Positions 1 to 13,349 are shown, numbered from the stretch's first letter. The stretch: DNA of 64,000 bases from Stomorhina lunata (GCA_933228675.1 OW121744.1:117389600-117453599), one strand, 5' to 3'. Translations and numbers: made by a program. The notes: generated from the sequence alone by a model not told the origin.

Positions 1-1289
1 TTATATAAAATAAAACTTAACTAGAACTCAATTAGAACTGAACTTATACTCTAGTTTCATCTGGTAATCCAACACTCAACCTTTTGTTTGATACCCATTG
101 GACTATTAAGACTTTCAGTATATACCTTGTCTTCCTTAGGTATAACTTGTTTTAAAAAAAGAAATCAAATTTCCCTTCCTTTTAAATTTCATGTCCCATT
201 TCCTTTTCCCATTTGATTTGCAAATTAAATTTTTAGCACATTAATAAAAGTACAAAATTTAAATTGTTAAAACGTGATAAATCATCAATTTCTCTTTTAA
301 ATGAATTTTACATAAAAAACATTTTATGACTTGTTTTTGCAAAATGTTTTATAATTTTTATGACTTTTGTACAAAAGGACTTCTTGTTGGTTCTATAATA
401 AATTTTTCAAAAAAAAAATAATTTGCATATGAAAAACAAAATCCTTCAAACAATTGCAAAAAACACTTCTAAACGTTTAAAAAACATAAAAAATTCAGAA
501 CCGAATTAAACAAGAGGGGGGTAGAATGTTGGGAAAAAAGATTTTGAAAAATTTGTTTAAAATAAAAACAGGAAAATATGTAAATTAGTTTAAGATTTAA
601 CACATAAATATTTTTAATGAACAAAAAAATTCAAAAAGATATTTAATAGGCAAAAAATGGTAGAAGGATTTATGTTTATTGTTGCAGAAAAATCTCTATA
701 TGGTTTCCAATAAATTGTAACAAAAATCTGGCAACTTTATTTATAACCTGAGACACATACAAATATTGAAATTTATTTTATGTTTTAAATTTGATTTAGA
801 ATTTGTTATCGGGGTGTGGGCACGCATGTTACATTTGTATGTATTTCATGTTTGTTTATGTATTTGTATGATTTCGCCGCGACTTTCAAATAGTGAACCC
901 TTTTTATAGACTCATGGAAATGCGTATTTACTTTTGGATGTCCTTTCGTTTATTCATGTTATATAATTTGTAATTGTATGAGAACATTTTGTTGTATTAT
1001 ATACCAGCATAACTTTTTAAATTTTCAATTTCTAAAAAAGGGGAAATTTTGAAAGTATATAAGAAATGTGAATATGTATATGGGTTCTTTAATGGAAGGT
1101 TAAAACGTATGAGTAAATAAAAGTTTTAGGTATCTTTCATAAAAATTATGAAGAAAATGACTTTTAATAGAATTACTTGAAAGATAACAAATACCTGTTT
1201 TTCAATACAATTAGTTTTGAAAAATATTTGGGGGAAACTTTTGATAGATGGCCTTTTTTGCTAACCCTTTCTACTTGGGTTTACAAATA
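1..1289. other. A+T-rich non-coding stretch
   Basis: I see no gene here. One detail stands out: positions 18-45 hold two degenerate units, on the opposite strand, of the 11-bp satellite that is expanded at 8658-9706 (AACTAGAACTC followed by a variant of AATTAGAACTG). The rest is runs of A and T without periodicity. Confidence 0.6.
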
Positions 1290-3515
1290 TTAAAAAAAAA
1301 AAAATTCTGTATAAAATTTTTGTATAAAAAAAATTTTCTATATAAAATTTTTAAATAAAAAATTTAAATAGACAAAAAATTAAATAGAAAAATTTTTTAT
1401 ATAAAATGTTTCTATATAAATTTTCTATATTAAATTTTTATATAAAAATTTTCTTAAAAAAAATTTTTTATATAAAAAATTGTCTATATAAAATTTTGAT
1501 ATGAAAAAGTTTCTATATAAAATTTTTATATGAAAAATTTTCTATATAAAATTTTTATATGAAAAATTTTCTATATAAAGTTTTTATATGAAAAATTCTC
1601 TTTACAAAATTTGTATATGATAAATTCTCTTTATAAAATTTTTATATTAAAAATTTTCTATAAAAAATTTTGGTATGAAAAAGTTTCTATATAAAATTTT
1701 TATATGAAAAATTTTCTATATAAAATTTTTATATGAAAAATTTTCTATATAAAATTTTTATATGAAAAATTCTCTTTACAAAATTTGTATAAGATAAATT
1801 CTCTTTATAAAATTTTTATATGAAAAATTTTCTATAAAAAATTTTTATATGAAAAATTTTCTATATGAAAAATTTTCTATATAAAATTTTTATATGAAAA
1901 ATTTTCTATAAAAAATTTTTATATGAAAATTTTCTATATAAAATTTTTATATGAAAAATTCTCTTTACAAAATTTGTATATGATAAATTCTCTTGATAAA
2001 ATTTTTATATTAAAAATTTTCTATAAAAAATTTTTATATGAAAAATTTTCTGTATAAAATTTTTATATGAAAAATTTTCTATATAAAATTTTTTTATGAA
2101 AAATTTTCTATATAAAATTTTTATATGAAAAATTCTCTTTACAAAATTTTTATATGATAAATTCTCTTTATAAAATTTTTGTATGAAAAATTTTCTATAA
2201 AAAATTTTTATATGAAAAATTTTCTATATAAAATTTTTATATGAAAAATTTTCTATATAAAATTTTTATATGAAAATTTTCTATATAAAATTTTTATATG
2301 AAAATTTTCTATATAAAATTTGTATATGAAAAATTCTCTATATAAAATTTTTTCATAAAAAATTTTTATATAAATAATTCTCTAAATAAAATTTTTATAT
2401 GAAAAATTTTCTATATAAAATTTTTTTAAGAGAAATTTTCTATATAAAGTTTGTATATGAAAAATTTTCTACAAAAAAATTTTTATATAAAAAATTTTCT
2501 ATGCAAAATTTTGTATGAAAAATTCTCTATATAAATTTTTTATATGAAAAATTTTCTATAAAAAAATTTTATGTGAAAAATTTTCTATATAAAATTTTTC
2601 TTATACAAATTTTTTTCAGAAAGAATTAGTATTCGCATTACAAAATTTTTATATAAAAATTTTTCTACATAAAATTTTTGTATGAAAAATTTTTTGCATA
2701 AAATTTTTATATGAAAAAATTTCTATATAACATTTTATATAAAAAATTTTCTAAATAAAATTTTTATTTGAAAAATTCTCTATAAAAAGTTGTATATGAA
2801 AAAATGTTCTACATATAATTTTTCATATAAAAAATTTTCTATATAAAATTTGTATATGAAAAATTTCCTTTATAAAATTTTTGTATCAAAAATTTTCTAT
2901 ATAAAATTTTTATATGAAAATTTTCTATAAAAAATTTTTTATATGAAATTTGTATATAAAGTTTTTATATGAAAGATTTTTTATAAAAAATTTGTATAAA
3001 TTTGTATATAAATTTGTATAAATGTTTATATGACAAATTTTCTATTTAAAATTTTTATATGAAATAATTTCTATATAAAATTTTTGTAACAAAAATTTTC
3101 TATATAAAATTTTTGTATTAAAAATTATCTATATAAAATTTTTATATGAAAATTTTCTATATACAATTTTTATATGAAAAATTTTCTTTATAAAATATTT
3201 ATATGAAAATTTTCTATATAAAAATTTTATATGAGAAATTGTCATAAAAAAATTTTTATATAAAAAATTTTCTATACAAAATTTTTATATGAAAATTTTT
3301 TTATATAAAATTTTTATATGAAAATTTTTTTATATAAAATTTTTGTATTAAAAATTTTCTGTACAAAATTTTTCTTTGAAAAAATTGCTATATAGTTTTT
3401 TTTATGAAAAAAAATTCTATATAAAATTTTGTTATGAAAAATTTTCTATAAAAAATTTTTATATAAAAAATTTTCTATAACAAAATTGTATATCCAAAAA
3501 TTTTCTATCTATGAA
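1290..3515. repeat. ~29-bp A+T satellite array, copy 1
   Basis: Tandem units of about 29 bp alternate AAAATTTTTATATGAA with AAATTTTCTATAT. Units are imperfect. Some carry CTCTTTACAAAATTTGTATA, and that variant recurs at about 1598, 1772, 1961 and 2135, so a higher-order unit of about 174 bp (six basic units; one interval is 189) lies on top of the basic period. The same basic unit forms a second array at 4886-6062. No reading frame is maintained. A-tracts repeat roughly every half unit, so the DNA is probably intrinsically curved. Confidence 0.9.
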
Positions 3516-4885
3516 ATATCTATGAAAAACTATCTGAAGCGTCATTTGCTTCGAGTAATTAAAATGTTACAAAAAAGAGTATAATATTAACATAAAAATA
3601 AACTCTGAGCCATTGAAGGATGAAGGAAACCGTTAACGCATTATTAATTTTTGTTAATAAAACTAGACATTTTATTGATTAACCTTTAAACTAAAGGACA
3701 CTTTCACCAAAAAGGTTAACACATAATAACAAATGACACAATAAACCACAACATGTGGTTAAACAAATAAGGACACCAAGGACACACTTTCACTAAGGAT
3801 ATAAAAAAGAAAAAGAAACTTAAGCAAATTCTAATTTCTATTTTTAACATTGACAAAAATCTTCTTTATTCAAAGGCCTCATCATAGCATCAGTTTTAAC
3901 AGCTGTTGGAATTAGAAAAAGGATCATAGAAAAAACGAATAATTTTTATAAAATTTTTAATAAGCAAACTCTGAGTTCCTGAAAAAAAATGAGAAATTGA
4001 ATTTTGTTCAAAATAAAAAATACGATCATTGAATAATAAACATCAGACTATTGCCACGATCGTTAGTTATACAAAAAATCTATTAAGCAGGAAACCATAT
4101 GGATACAGCCAAGAATATTTACATATTTTTCTAATCATATAAAACTAGAGAAAAAAAATCTTGGAAAAAAATTCTAAAAACAAGAGAAAAGGGTTGCTAA
4201 AGGTGCGTGTTTTCATTCCTTCGTTTGCTTTTTAGAAAATTAAAAAAGTACAAAAAAACAACAGAAATTATGCGTGTATGCAAATGATGTTTGTTGCCAT
4301 AGGATGAATAGAGAAAGGATCGATATACAAGAAAACAAAAAAAAAAACAACAGAAAAAGGATGCTGCGTAAATAAAGGATGAGTGCCAGTGAATATAGAA
4401 TAAAGCGAGAGTGTTTAATTTAAAGGTAAAAGTAAAGATTTAGAGATGTATGCATATGATTATTCATTTGCTTCAAATTTATATGGAACATTAATTAACG
4501 TACCATTACATTGTCGTTGGAAGAAGCTATCCCAAAAAAGAATAATGGTAACTTAGGGGAGAAGTGCTGGATATGAAATTTGGATGAATGACATTTAAAC
4601 AAACGTTTGTGACAATTGATTTTAAAAGTTTGATAAAACAAAAAAAAAATAAACTAAATAGAAATTGATTAAACAAAGTAAAAGAAATAATGAATGTTAA
4701 TTAAAAAAAAATATGATATGAAAGAAAAAGCTAACTTTTGATAAAACTATATAGAATTGTGACATTTTAAGGCTAGATAGGAGCTTCTTTATTTAATGTA
4801 TACACCTATAATCGGCTTGATCTATATGCTCATAGCTCGATCTATGCCTGACTCAAGCATACGAAGAATATCCATATATTAACCA
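3516..4885. other. Non-coding spacer between two arrays of the same satellite
   Basis: A+T-rich single-copy-looking DNA separates the two 29-bp arrays. I find no open frame with protein-like composition, no RNA gene and no repeat. Confidence 0.6.
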
Positions 4886-6062
4886 TACAATTTTTATATG
4901 AAAATTCTTTTTATCAAATTTTTACATGAAAAAATTCAATATAAAATACTTATATGGAAAATTATTGTCTATATAAAATTTGTATATGGAAAATTTACTT
5001 TATAAAATTTTTGTATGAAAAATTTTCACATAAAATTTTTATATAAAAAAATGTTCTTTATAAAATTTTTATATGAAAAATTTCCTATATAAAATTTTTG
5101 TATCAAACATTTTCTATATAAATTTTTATATGAAAAATTTTCTATATAAAATTTTTATATAAAAAATTCTCTATAGAATTTTTTAATATGAAAAATTCTC
5201 TATGTAAAATTTCTCATATGAAAAAGTTTTATATGAAAAAATTTCTATATAAAATTTGTATATGAAAAATTTTCTATATCAAAATTTTATATTAAAAAAA
5301 AAAATCTATAAAAAGTTATTATATGAAAAATTTTCGTTACAAAATTTTTATATGAAAAATTTTCTATATAAAATTTTTATATGAAAAATTTCCTGTATAA
5401 AATTTTTATATGAAACATTTTCTATATAAAATTTATATATAAAAAATTCTCTATAGAAAATGTTTATATGAAAAATTCTCTATATAAAATTTCTCATATG
5501 AAAAAGTTTTATATGAAAAAATTTTTATATACAATTTTTATATGAAAATTTTTCTATATCAAATTTTTATATAAAAACTTTGCTATTTCAAATTTTTATA
5601 TGAAAAATTTTCTATATAAAGTTTTTATATAAAAAATTTCCTATATAAATTTTTAATATGAAAAATTTTCTATATAAAATTTTTATATAAAAAATTCTCT
5701 ATAGAAAATGTTTATATGAAAAATTCTCTATATAAAATTTCTCATATGAAAAAATTTCTATATAAAATTTTTGTATGAAAATTTTTCTATATCAAATTTT
5801 TATATAAAAAAAAAATTTCTATAAAAAATTATTATATGAAAAATTTTCGTTCCGAAATTTTTATATGAAAAATTTTCTATATAAAATTTTCATATGAAAA
5901 TTTTTATATCAAATATTTATATTAAAAATTTTTTTATAAAAAAAAATTTCGATAGAAAATATTTATATGAAAAATTTTATATAAAAAATTGTTTATATGA
6001 AAAATTTTCTATATAAAATTTTTTACATGAAAAATTTTCTTATAAGAATTTCTTTATATTAA
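4886..6062. repeat. ~29-bp A+T satellite array, copy 2
   Basis: This is the same unit as at 1290-3515 but more diverged. A variant block beginning AAAAAATTCTCTATAG recurs near 5166, 5446 and 5694, so a longer, irregular repeat (about 250-280 bp) is superimposed. The two arrays sit 1.4 kb apart in the same orientation. They could be one array split by an insertion or two independent expansions. Confidence 0.87.
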
Positions 6063-6327
6063 CCAGATTTTGTTAGAATGGGATTCAATTTATGTTTATG
6101 TGAGGCCCAAATATAAATTAAGGAAGGTCGGTCCTATGATATTATTTACCCACATTTTGGCAGTCAAACTCATTAGTAATATCCTCAAAAATAAAGATCA
6201 ATGAATATTCTCATCCGTTCACGTTTATCAAAGCGAGTATTCAAAGTAGGCCCCATTAGGAGTTCTTCATGATATCTTTAAAGGGTCAGGACAAGAATTG
6301 GGTACTTAGACCAGGAACATTAAATGA

Positions 6328-6425
6328 GGTCGAGCAAAAGATAAGATATTTCAGAAACATTTGTGTAGCATACTTTTACGATAATCTAAATAATATATCG
6401 TGACCCTATATTAAATACCTCCTAT
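6328..6425. mobile_element. Fragment of ~270-bp inverted-repeat element (GATATCGATCG family)
   Basis: The segment matches the inner left part of the family copies at 30931-31217 and 39523-39798: it shares AAGATATTTCAGAAACATTT followed by GTGTAGCATACTTTTA and the AATCTAAATAATATAT stretch. The outer terminal repeat is degenerate (GGTCGAGCAAAAGATAAG). It looks like a broken copy. Confidence 0.55.
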
Positions 6426-6599
6426 GAACCACTTTTTAAACACTTTTTATTGGAAAACTGTTCTTTTATAAAAGAACATCTCATGTAATAAAAATCAGAT
6501 GGAAGAAATCTATTAAGGCAGTTATTGGCTTAAATATATTTTAGAGAAAATATTGACTTGTATTTTTGATATTGAACACTTTTTTGCCTCTCCTTAAAA

Positions 6600-6860
6600 T
6601 TTTTTTAGTTGGTTCAAAGTCGATATTGAATATAGGCTCACGATATATCATATAAGGTTTACTTCATTGTTACTTATTTTTAAAAAGATAGTAACAGAAT
6701 TTCATTAAAACAAAATGTTTTGACAAACGGATTTGTTTAGAAATCAAATTTTATTAAACTTTTTGAAAAAAAAAATATTTTCGAAATCCCTAAGGTATGT
6801 TACACAATATTTGTTTAAAAGTCTAAATTTTTTATCGATATCTAATCCAGCGATTTCGCC
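6600..6860. mobile_element. Degenerate copy of ~270-bp inverted-repeat element
   Basis: It shares TTTTGACAAACGG and the TTAGAAATCAAATTTTATTAAA stretch (described here by position 6738-6760), the AAATCCCTAAGGTATGTTAC core, and a terminal ATCGATATCTAATCCAGCG then ATTTCG with the copies at 15285, 30642, 30931 and 39523. The left end is badly eroded and the boundaries are approximate. Confidence 0.55.
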
Positions 6861-8657
6861 AATGTACAACCTAACCAAAATAAAAATTTTTTGAAACCCC
6901 CTAAAAGTAGGCAACAAGATATGATCCTTGATTTAAATTAATATACAATGCACAGATTAGATACAGTTTCTTGGATATTTCTATAGCAGTTTTGATCTGT
7001 TTCCCAAGAAAAATTTCTTTGAAAATTTTTAAAAATTAGAGAGAATTAATAATCTAGAATATGAACTTTTAAAAGTTTTCGTTCATTATTTTGTTAAGGC
7101 CTTTAAAAAATTATGAATATTAAAGTCAGATATATTGTACATGATATCATATGGAATTACTTTTCAATGCCACCCTCGTATTTTCTAGGAAATAGATATA
7201 ATTCTAAATAAAAATCTATTTCTGGAAAAGGGTTGCATTTCTAAGTACTTATTAGATGAAATATATAGAGGGTTGATATTTCCCTTATATACTTAAATAT
7301 ATAACCACATATGTATGTATGTATGCAACGTATATGATGGCTTTATATAACTGACACATGCATGAAACATACGCAGTTTATCTATCACCCACCCAAGGGT
7401 GCAAAAACTTAATTTTCCGTTAAAAATATTTTCTTTTTGGAAAAAAAAATCCAATAAAATTCAACCACTTTTCTTGGGTAATAATATTAAACAACAAAAC
7501 GCCATTTTTGTTAAAAGAAAATAAACAAATTTTCACAATTTTTAGTGAATGACTGCAAAAACCATTAAAGGAAACAGAAATGGGCAGTAATTTTTATTTA
7601 TAATTTATGGCATTTTTTTTTTTTTTTTTTTTTTTTGTTGAAACAAGCCATTACTTTTTGGTTACTTTTTTCAAACAAAGAAATAATATTTGAAAACCAA
7701 TAATAAAAAAAAATATGAACAATCATCAAAAACATAACGAGTATCTAAAATTCGAAATAAATTTTAATTTATGGCAAACATTTGAAAAGTTAATGAGGTT
7801 TGACTGTAGTTAAGTGGTAAAATAGCTCTAATACACTCAAAATTTTGAAATTATTTAAAGAAATAAAAAGTCATTTTTAAGGAATTTAATGAAATTTTAA
7901 ATTCCTTTTCTTAAATAAAAATCATTTGGGTAACAACTAATTTCAATTTCCCTGAAGTGTAAGAAAAGATTAGATTCCAAAAAAAAGCTTATCAAATTCA
8001 TCCAATTGTAAATTGTAAGGCCAGCATTAGGAGAAACCAATAAAAGTCACATAGAATAGAAAAATTGAAGAAAATAATATCAGCTTTATAATATGCTTAA
8101 AATAGCTTAAATCAACTAAACTCTCCACCCTCTAAACAGAAAAATTCTATCCAAAAATCTTTTCAAATAAAAAAAAAGAAAAATTTATTAAAGTAAAGCC
8201 TGTGTAGAAACGTAAAATACAGGACGCCATTCAACAATAATTCAACTTATCACCGGCGGATATTAAAAATGTAAAGGACATCACTTCCGTTAGTGACAGC
8301 CGAATTTGCTGAAGCCGTTGCTTACTCCATCCAGCAGCTTCTATTACATTTTGGTCGTTGTCATAGCCATCATTTACATTTTAAACACGCGTAGAGAAAT
8401 TTGACATTTCAAAATCAATAAAAACACATTTGAATGTCCTGTCAAGGCAAGAAAAAAAGAGGACGAAAAATACAATAATGAAAAAGTAAAATAAAACCTT
8501 ACAGGACGTTGGCAGAGTACATTTGTTAGATAAGACCAGCGAAGGTGTTTCTCTGTAAAGATAAGATACTTGAATTTATATTTAAAGTTTACAGAGATTA
8601 GTCAAGTACACTACAGAAACTTCGAGATTAAATAGCATACTTTTAGGTTAGGCACTT
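6861..8657. other. Non-coding A+T-rich stretch with poly-T
   Basis: I see no gene. It holds a run of 24 T at 7613-7636 and short ATGT microsatellite-like stretches near 7310-7325. The 8220-8400 part is a little richer in G+C but contains no convincing open frame. Confidence 0.55.
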
Positions 8658-9706
8658 CAGTTCTAGTTCAGTTCTAGTTCAGTTCTAGTTCAGTTCTAGT
8701 TCAGTTCTAGTTCAGTTCTAGTTCAGTTCTAGTTCAGTTCTAGTTCAGTTCTAGTTCAGTTCTAGTTCAGTTCTAGTTCAGTTCTAGTTCAGTTCTAGTT
8801 CAGTTCTAGTTCAGTTCTAGTTCAGTTCTAGTTCAGTTCTAGTTCAGTTCTAGTTCAGTTCTAGTTCAGTTCTAGTTCAGTTCTAGTTCAGTTCTAGTTC
8901 AGTTCTAGTTCAGTTCTAGTTCAGTTCTAGTTCAGTTCTAGTTCAGTTCTAGTTCAGTTCTAGTTCAGTTCTAGTTCAGTTCTAGTTCAGTTCTAGTTCA
9001 GTTCTAGTTCAGTTCTAGTTCAGTTCTAGTTCAGTTCTAGTTCAGTTCTAGTTCAGTTCTAGTTCAGTTCTAGTTCAGTTCTAGTTCAGTTCTAGTTCAG
9101 TTCTAGTTCAGTTCTAGTTCAGTTCTAGTTCAGTTCTAGTTCAGTTCTAGTTCAGTTCTAGTTCAGTTCTAGTTCAGTTCTAGTTCAGTTCTAGTTCAGT
9201 TCTAGTTCAGTTCTAGTTCAGTTCTAGTTCAGTTCTAGTTCAGTTCTAGTTCAGTTCTAGTTCAGTTCTAGTTCAGTTCTAGTTCAGTTCTAGTTCAGTT
9301 CTAGTTCAGTTCTAGTTCAGTTCTAGTTCAGTTCTAGTTCAGTTCTAGTTCAGTTCTAGTTCAGTTCTAGTTCAGTTCTAGTTCAGTTCTAGTTCAGTTC
9401 TAGTTCAGTTCTAGTTCAGTTCTAGTTCAGTTCTAGTTCAGTTCTAGTTCAGTTCTAGTTCAGTTCTAGTTCAGTTCTAGTTCAGTTCTAGTTCAGTTCT
9501 AGTTCAGTTCTAGTTCAGTTCTAGTTCAGTTCTAGTTCAGTTCTAGTTCAGTTCTAGTTCAGTTCTAGTTCAGTTCTAGTTCAGTTCTAGTTCAGTTCTA
9601 GTTCAGTTCTAGTTCAGTTCTAGTTCAGTTCTAGTTCAGTTCTAGTTCAGTTCTAGTTCAGTTCTTATTTCAGTTCTAGTTCAGTTCTAGTTCAGTTTTG
9701 GTTCAG
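8658..9706. repeat. 11-bp satellite CAGTTCTAGTT, about 95 tandem copies
   Basis: From 8658 to about 9664 the unit CAGTTCTAGTT is repeated without any change that I can see, then five or so degenerate units follow (a TTATTT insertion at 9664-9670, then CAGTTTTGGTT). Eleven is not a multiple of three and both strands contain TAG, so it cannot encode protein. Complete homogeneity across about 1 kb, with decay only at one edge, indicates very recent expansion or strong homogenisation. The exact copy number may be an assembly estimate. Confidence 0.97.
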
Positions 9707-10766
9707 GACTTAATATAGGGTATCCTTTATGTACTTTTTTTCCTCCAAAAAAGTTTCTTTATCTTAAAAAAAATATTTATTTACAAACATCAACAAGAAA
9801 CTCCATAAAAACAGTCAATAGAAAAGTGTATAGAACTAAGTGCCATCGCTCTAATGTTTATCTAAGTTTAAAGTAATCAAAAAAAATAAGTTCGAATAAC
9901 ATTTTGTTAAGTGTTTGGTACTTGGACACATTTTGGAAGATTCTAATAAAAATAAATACCAAATATTTTTTTTACTAAACAAAATTGTAACTTCCGTTAA
10001 AGAAAGTTTTATATAAAAAAAAAACTTTAAAAAGAATCATTGAAAAACCATTTGAAAAATGTTTAATGTTCTGCTTACGATAAAGCTTTAAAGTCTTAAA
10101 GGACTCGAAAAACATCCTTTTTTCCTTCTTTGCCATATCATTTAGTTTCCTATTTCCGTAAAAATATTTTTTTATTTTTTCTTAACGACTTCTTAGAAGA
10201 GAAGATTTAAAAGTGTTTGTTTTATTAATTTTTTAAGAGAAGATATACAAAAATTTGAAGATTTTTAAATTTATAGATATTTTTTGAGGCAAATATTTAA
10301 CTTTGAAAGTATTTCCTTAAGCATGACTACCACCCTCATGATGATTTACTTCATTTTTAACAAAGGGTGTATTTTCAATTATTTCGGTTTTCTGAAACTG
10401 CCATATTTGTTTACGCTTTTTCATCACATAAATTACTATCAAGTACATGTCTTATATGTTTTTATAAAATAAAATATTACTAAAATTTTTTATGGCCAAA
10501 ATAAATATATCCGCTTCCGTTTTCTAAGAGTTTGGCATTTAAAACGATAAGATTTCTAAGAAGCAATACGGAAAAAGTATTAAAAATTATTATTTTTGTT
10601 AAGTAAAACATAAGAATTTTATCAGAAATTCATAGGTAATGAAAAATAAGAAGATTTTATAATTCTCTGATTTAAGAAGATATATTTTTTTAAGTTTAGT
10701 TGTTTATATTGTCCCCCCAATAAAACAATAGTGTATACGCATATACACCAATTATTATTTGCATAA
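9707..10766. other. Non-coding A+T-rich stretch
   Basis: I see no gene or structured repeat. Short open frames near 10284-10472 are hydrophobic, low-complexity translations of A+T-rich DNA without family resemblance. Confidence 0.55.
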
Positions 10767-10905
10767 GGGGCTCTTATAACGTAACGACTTTTGTTACGAT
10801 AGAGGTATTCTGTATGCGTATTTCTATTAAAATGTATTACAAAAGGGGGGGAAGGGGTTTAAAAATCTGCGAATAGCGTTACGTAATATATAATAAGAAT
10901 CTGCA
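10767..10905. mobile_element. Degenerate MITE, GGGGCTGTTC family
   Basis: It begins GGGGCTCTTATAACGTAACG and ends near CGTTACGTAATATATAATAAG, matching the terminal repeats of the copies at 54965-55116 and 57032-57181. The inner part shares GACTTTTGTTACG, TATTAAAATGTATTACA and a G-run followed by AAAAATCTGC. This is the most eroded of the three copies. Confidence 0.75.
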
Positions 10906-11229
10906 TGACTGATTCTATATACGGTCAAAATTAGGTAAAATTTTACTTCCACAAAATGGGTCAAAAATCAATGAAAATAATAGCTTATAACTTCGTAGTT
11001 GGTTACGAAGGTTATGGTGTTTTAGTTAGGAGTAGTTACTTCTCTAATTATAATTTCAATAAAAAATAGTCTATAAAACGTGATAGTGCAGGTATGGTAT
11101 TTCTAAATACATTTTCAAAGAAAAATAGTGTATAAAAAGCATACACTACTTTTGGTTATCACTATTTATATTGATATACACAATTGTATTATGATTTTCA
11201 TAAATATAATAAAACGAATAAAATAGCCT

Positions 11230-11509
11230 AAGTGACATACATAATTCCCACGACATTCCAATTAGAACAAGTGGTATTTCTCTCAGATTCTGTTTTAAGA
11301 CTCCGGCTACGAACTGCAAATGCATTAGTTAGAGAAGTTTTACACGGCCTAATACTCAATAACCAGTGGCTGGCTGAGTTATGAGGTAAACCGCTCTATT
11401 TTGAAAATTTATTTTTCCAAGTGGGTCTGGCTAGATATCGAACTTGGGTCCTCCGGTATGCTAGGCGGATGACTAACCTACTATACCACGGCGGTTCATA
11501 AGTGACATA
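11230..11509 (-). mobile_element. tRNA-derived SINE, copy 1
   Basis: The body is 11240-11499, flanked by a perfect 10-bp target-site duplication AAGTGACATA (11230-11239 and 11500-11509). Read on the minus strand, the tRNA-related head begins AACCGCCGTGGTATAG (A-box-like), continues through CCGCCTAGCATACCGGAGG and reaches a B-box-like AAGTTCGATATC. The non-tRNA part follows with TTATTGAGTATTAGG and ends near GGAATGTCGTGGGAATTAT. Related copies lie at 37720 and 50308. A tRNA head with internal polymerase III boxes plus a target duplication identifies a SINE mobilised by a LINE. Confidence 0.85.
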
Positions 11510-12780
11510 AGGTCGATTATATGGAAATGGCAAACAAATTATACATTATTGTTTTATTAGGGAACCATATTTTTATTAATGCCTTAGGCATTACCTTTGT
11601 CTTAGTCTATTCTATGGAGCCTGTCTCTTTGGGAGTTCTAAGGTTCTTCCCGATCTGTGTCATGCAACTTTTAGTACTACTGGACAAGAATCTGACATTA
11701 TAGAGAAGGGATCTAGACGTGTTCTAAAGTGTAATTGGGGAAAAATGAGGATTGAAACCTTAATTTTCCTATGAAATAATTCAGATAAGTATTGCAAACT
11801 TTTCCTAAGACATTTTTTTAATATCCTGAAATATTTACTCACGAGTTGACCATTAATTTAAATACCTCTTTTTTAATATTTACTTTAACAAAACACGCTA
11901 TTACCGACCAATAAATATTATAATTACTAAAATTATTTTATTTAATTACATTCTAAATGAATTTGTCCTGGTTTTATGTTGACAATAAATTTTCGTAATT
12001 ACTCAATTAAAAACAACACGTACACTCAACCAAAAAAAGGGAGTAATATTGACAAAAAAATTTCGTAGACCCTTAACGAAAATAAATTGTTGAATCAATA
12101 GATTTTTTTTCGATTCTAATAAAAAATTATTTAGTACAACAATTTTTTTTCAAATCCACAGAAATTGTTTGAGTTAAAATTTAACATAAATAATTTTGTT
12201 CCATTTAATACATTTTCGTTAATAAAATGCCTAAACTTCCTTTAAAACAACGAAATTTTGTTAAAAAGGTAGTAAAAAATCTACACATAAAATTATTCAA
12301 AATAACCTGTCTATAGCGGTTTGAATAAATAAATATTTTCATTTATCTAACGAAAATTTTTTCAATTTAAATAATCAAGTATACGATAGATAATATAAAT
12401 TTTTTCAACTAAATTATTTTGTAATATTAAAGAAATTTTTTTTAATTTTGTTACTAAAAAAATAATGTGTATTCGAAAAAAATGTATAGAAAATAAAGAT
12501 TGTTTTAACAAATATATTTTCGTTCCATTGATGAAATTTTGTTAACTAAGTAAGAAAAATAAACGAATGTAATATTGAAGAAAATAAATTGTAATTTTAA
12601 CACCTAAAATAAAAAATTGTCAACATAAATAAAACACAAAGAAAAGAGTTAAAAATTATAAGTGCGGTAATTAAATAAACGGGATTTATAAATAAATAAT
12701 TAAATAAATGGATTCAGGATAAAGGTATGTGTGTATAAATAAATTCAAATTTCTTAATAAGCCGGTTAAACAATAAAAAT
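11510..12780. other. Non-coding A+T-rich stretch
   Basis: I see no gene. Opposite-strand short frames near 11521-11842 overlap each other and show no recognisable motif. Confidence 0.55.
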
Positions 12781-13349
12781 CTTAGTGGAAAATTTCCTAC
12801 AGAAACAGAAATTTTTATACAAAATTTTGAAAAAATTTCATAATATTATAGGAAAATTTTCTATTTCCAAAAACAAAAATTTTATAGATTTTTTTTTTAA
12901 TTATAGGAATTTAAAAAATCGGAAATTTTTAAACAATTTAAAAATTTTTGAAAATTTTCCTTTAATAATAGGAAATTTTTGAAAAATTTGCTATAAAAAT
13001 AGGAAATTTTTCAAAATTTCTTATAAAATAGGAAATTTTTAAAAAATAGGAAATTTTTGAAAAATTTCCTATAAAATAGGAATTTTTTGAAAAATTTCCT
13101 AAAATAGAAAATTTTCTATAAAATAAGAACTTTTTGAAAAATTTCCTATAAAAATAGAAAATTTTTGAAAAATTTCCTACAAAAATAGGAAATTTTTGAA
13201 AAATTTCCCATAAAAATAGTAAATTTTTGAAAAATTTCCCATAAAAATAGGAAATTTTTGAAAAATTTCCCATAAAAATAGGAAATTTTTGAAAAATTTC
13301 CCATAAAAATAGGAAATTTTTGAAAAATTTCCTATAAAAATAGGAAATA
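12781..13349. repeat. 31-bp hairpin satellite
   Basis: The unit contains the inverted arms GGAAATTTTT and AAAAATTTCC separated by one G, then a spacer ATAAAAATA or CCATAAAAATA. From about 13150 to 13345 the units are almost identical, with a 31-bp period; towards 12781 they become irregular. Minus-strand frames stay open because the 31-bp unit has no stop in three successive phases, which yields repetitive Phe/Lys/Ile-rich peptides. I read those as by-products, not as a protein. Confidence 0.9.

Noticed and set aside
8658..9706. CRISPR-like or telomere-like array
   Set aside because: There are no spacers between repeats, the unit is 11 bp, and the context is eukaryotic. Flies lack simple telomerase repeats, and the array is flanked by ordinary DNA.
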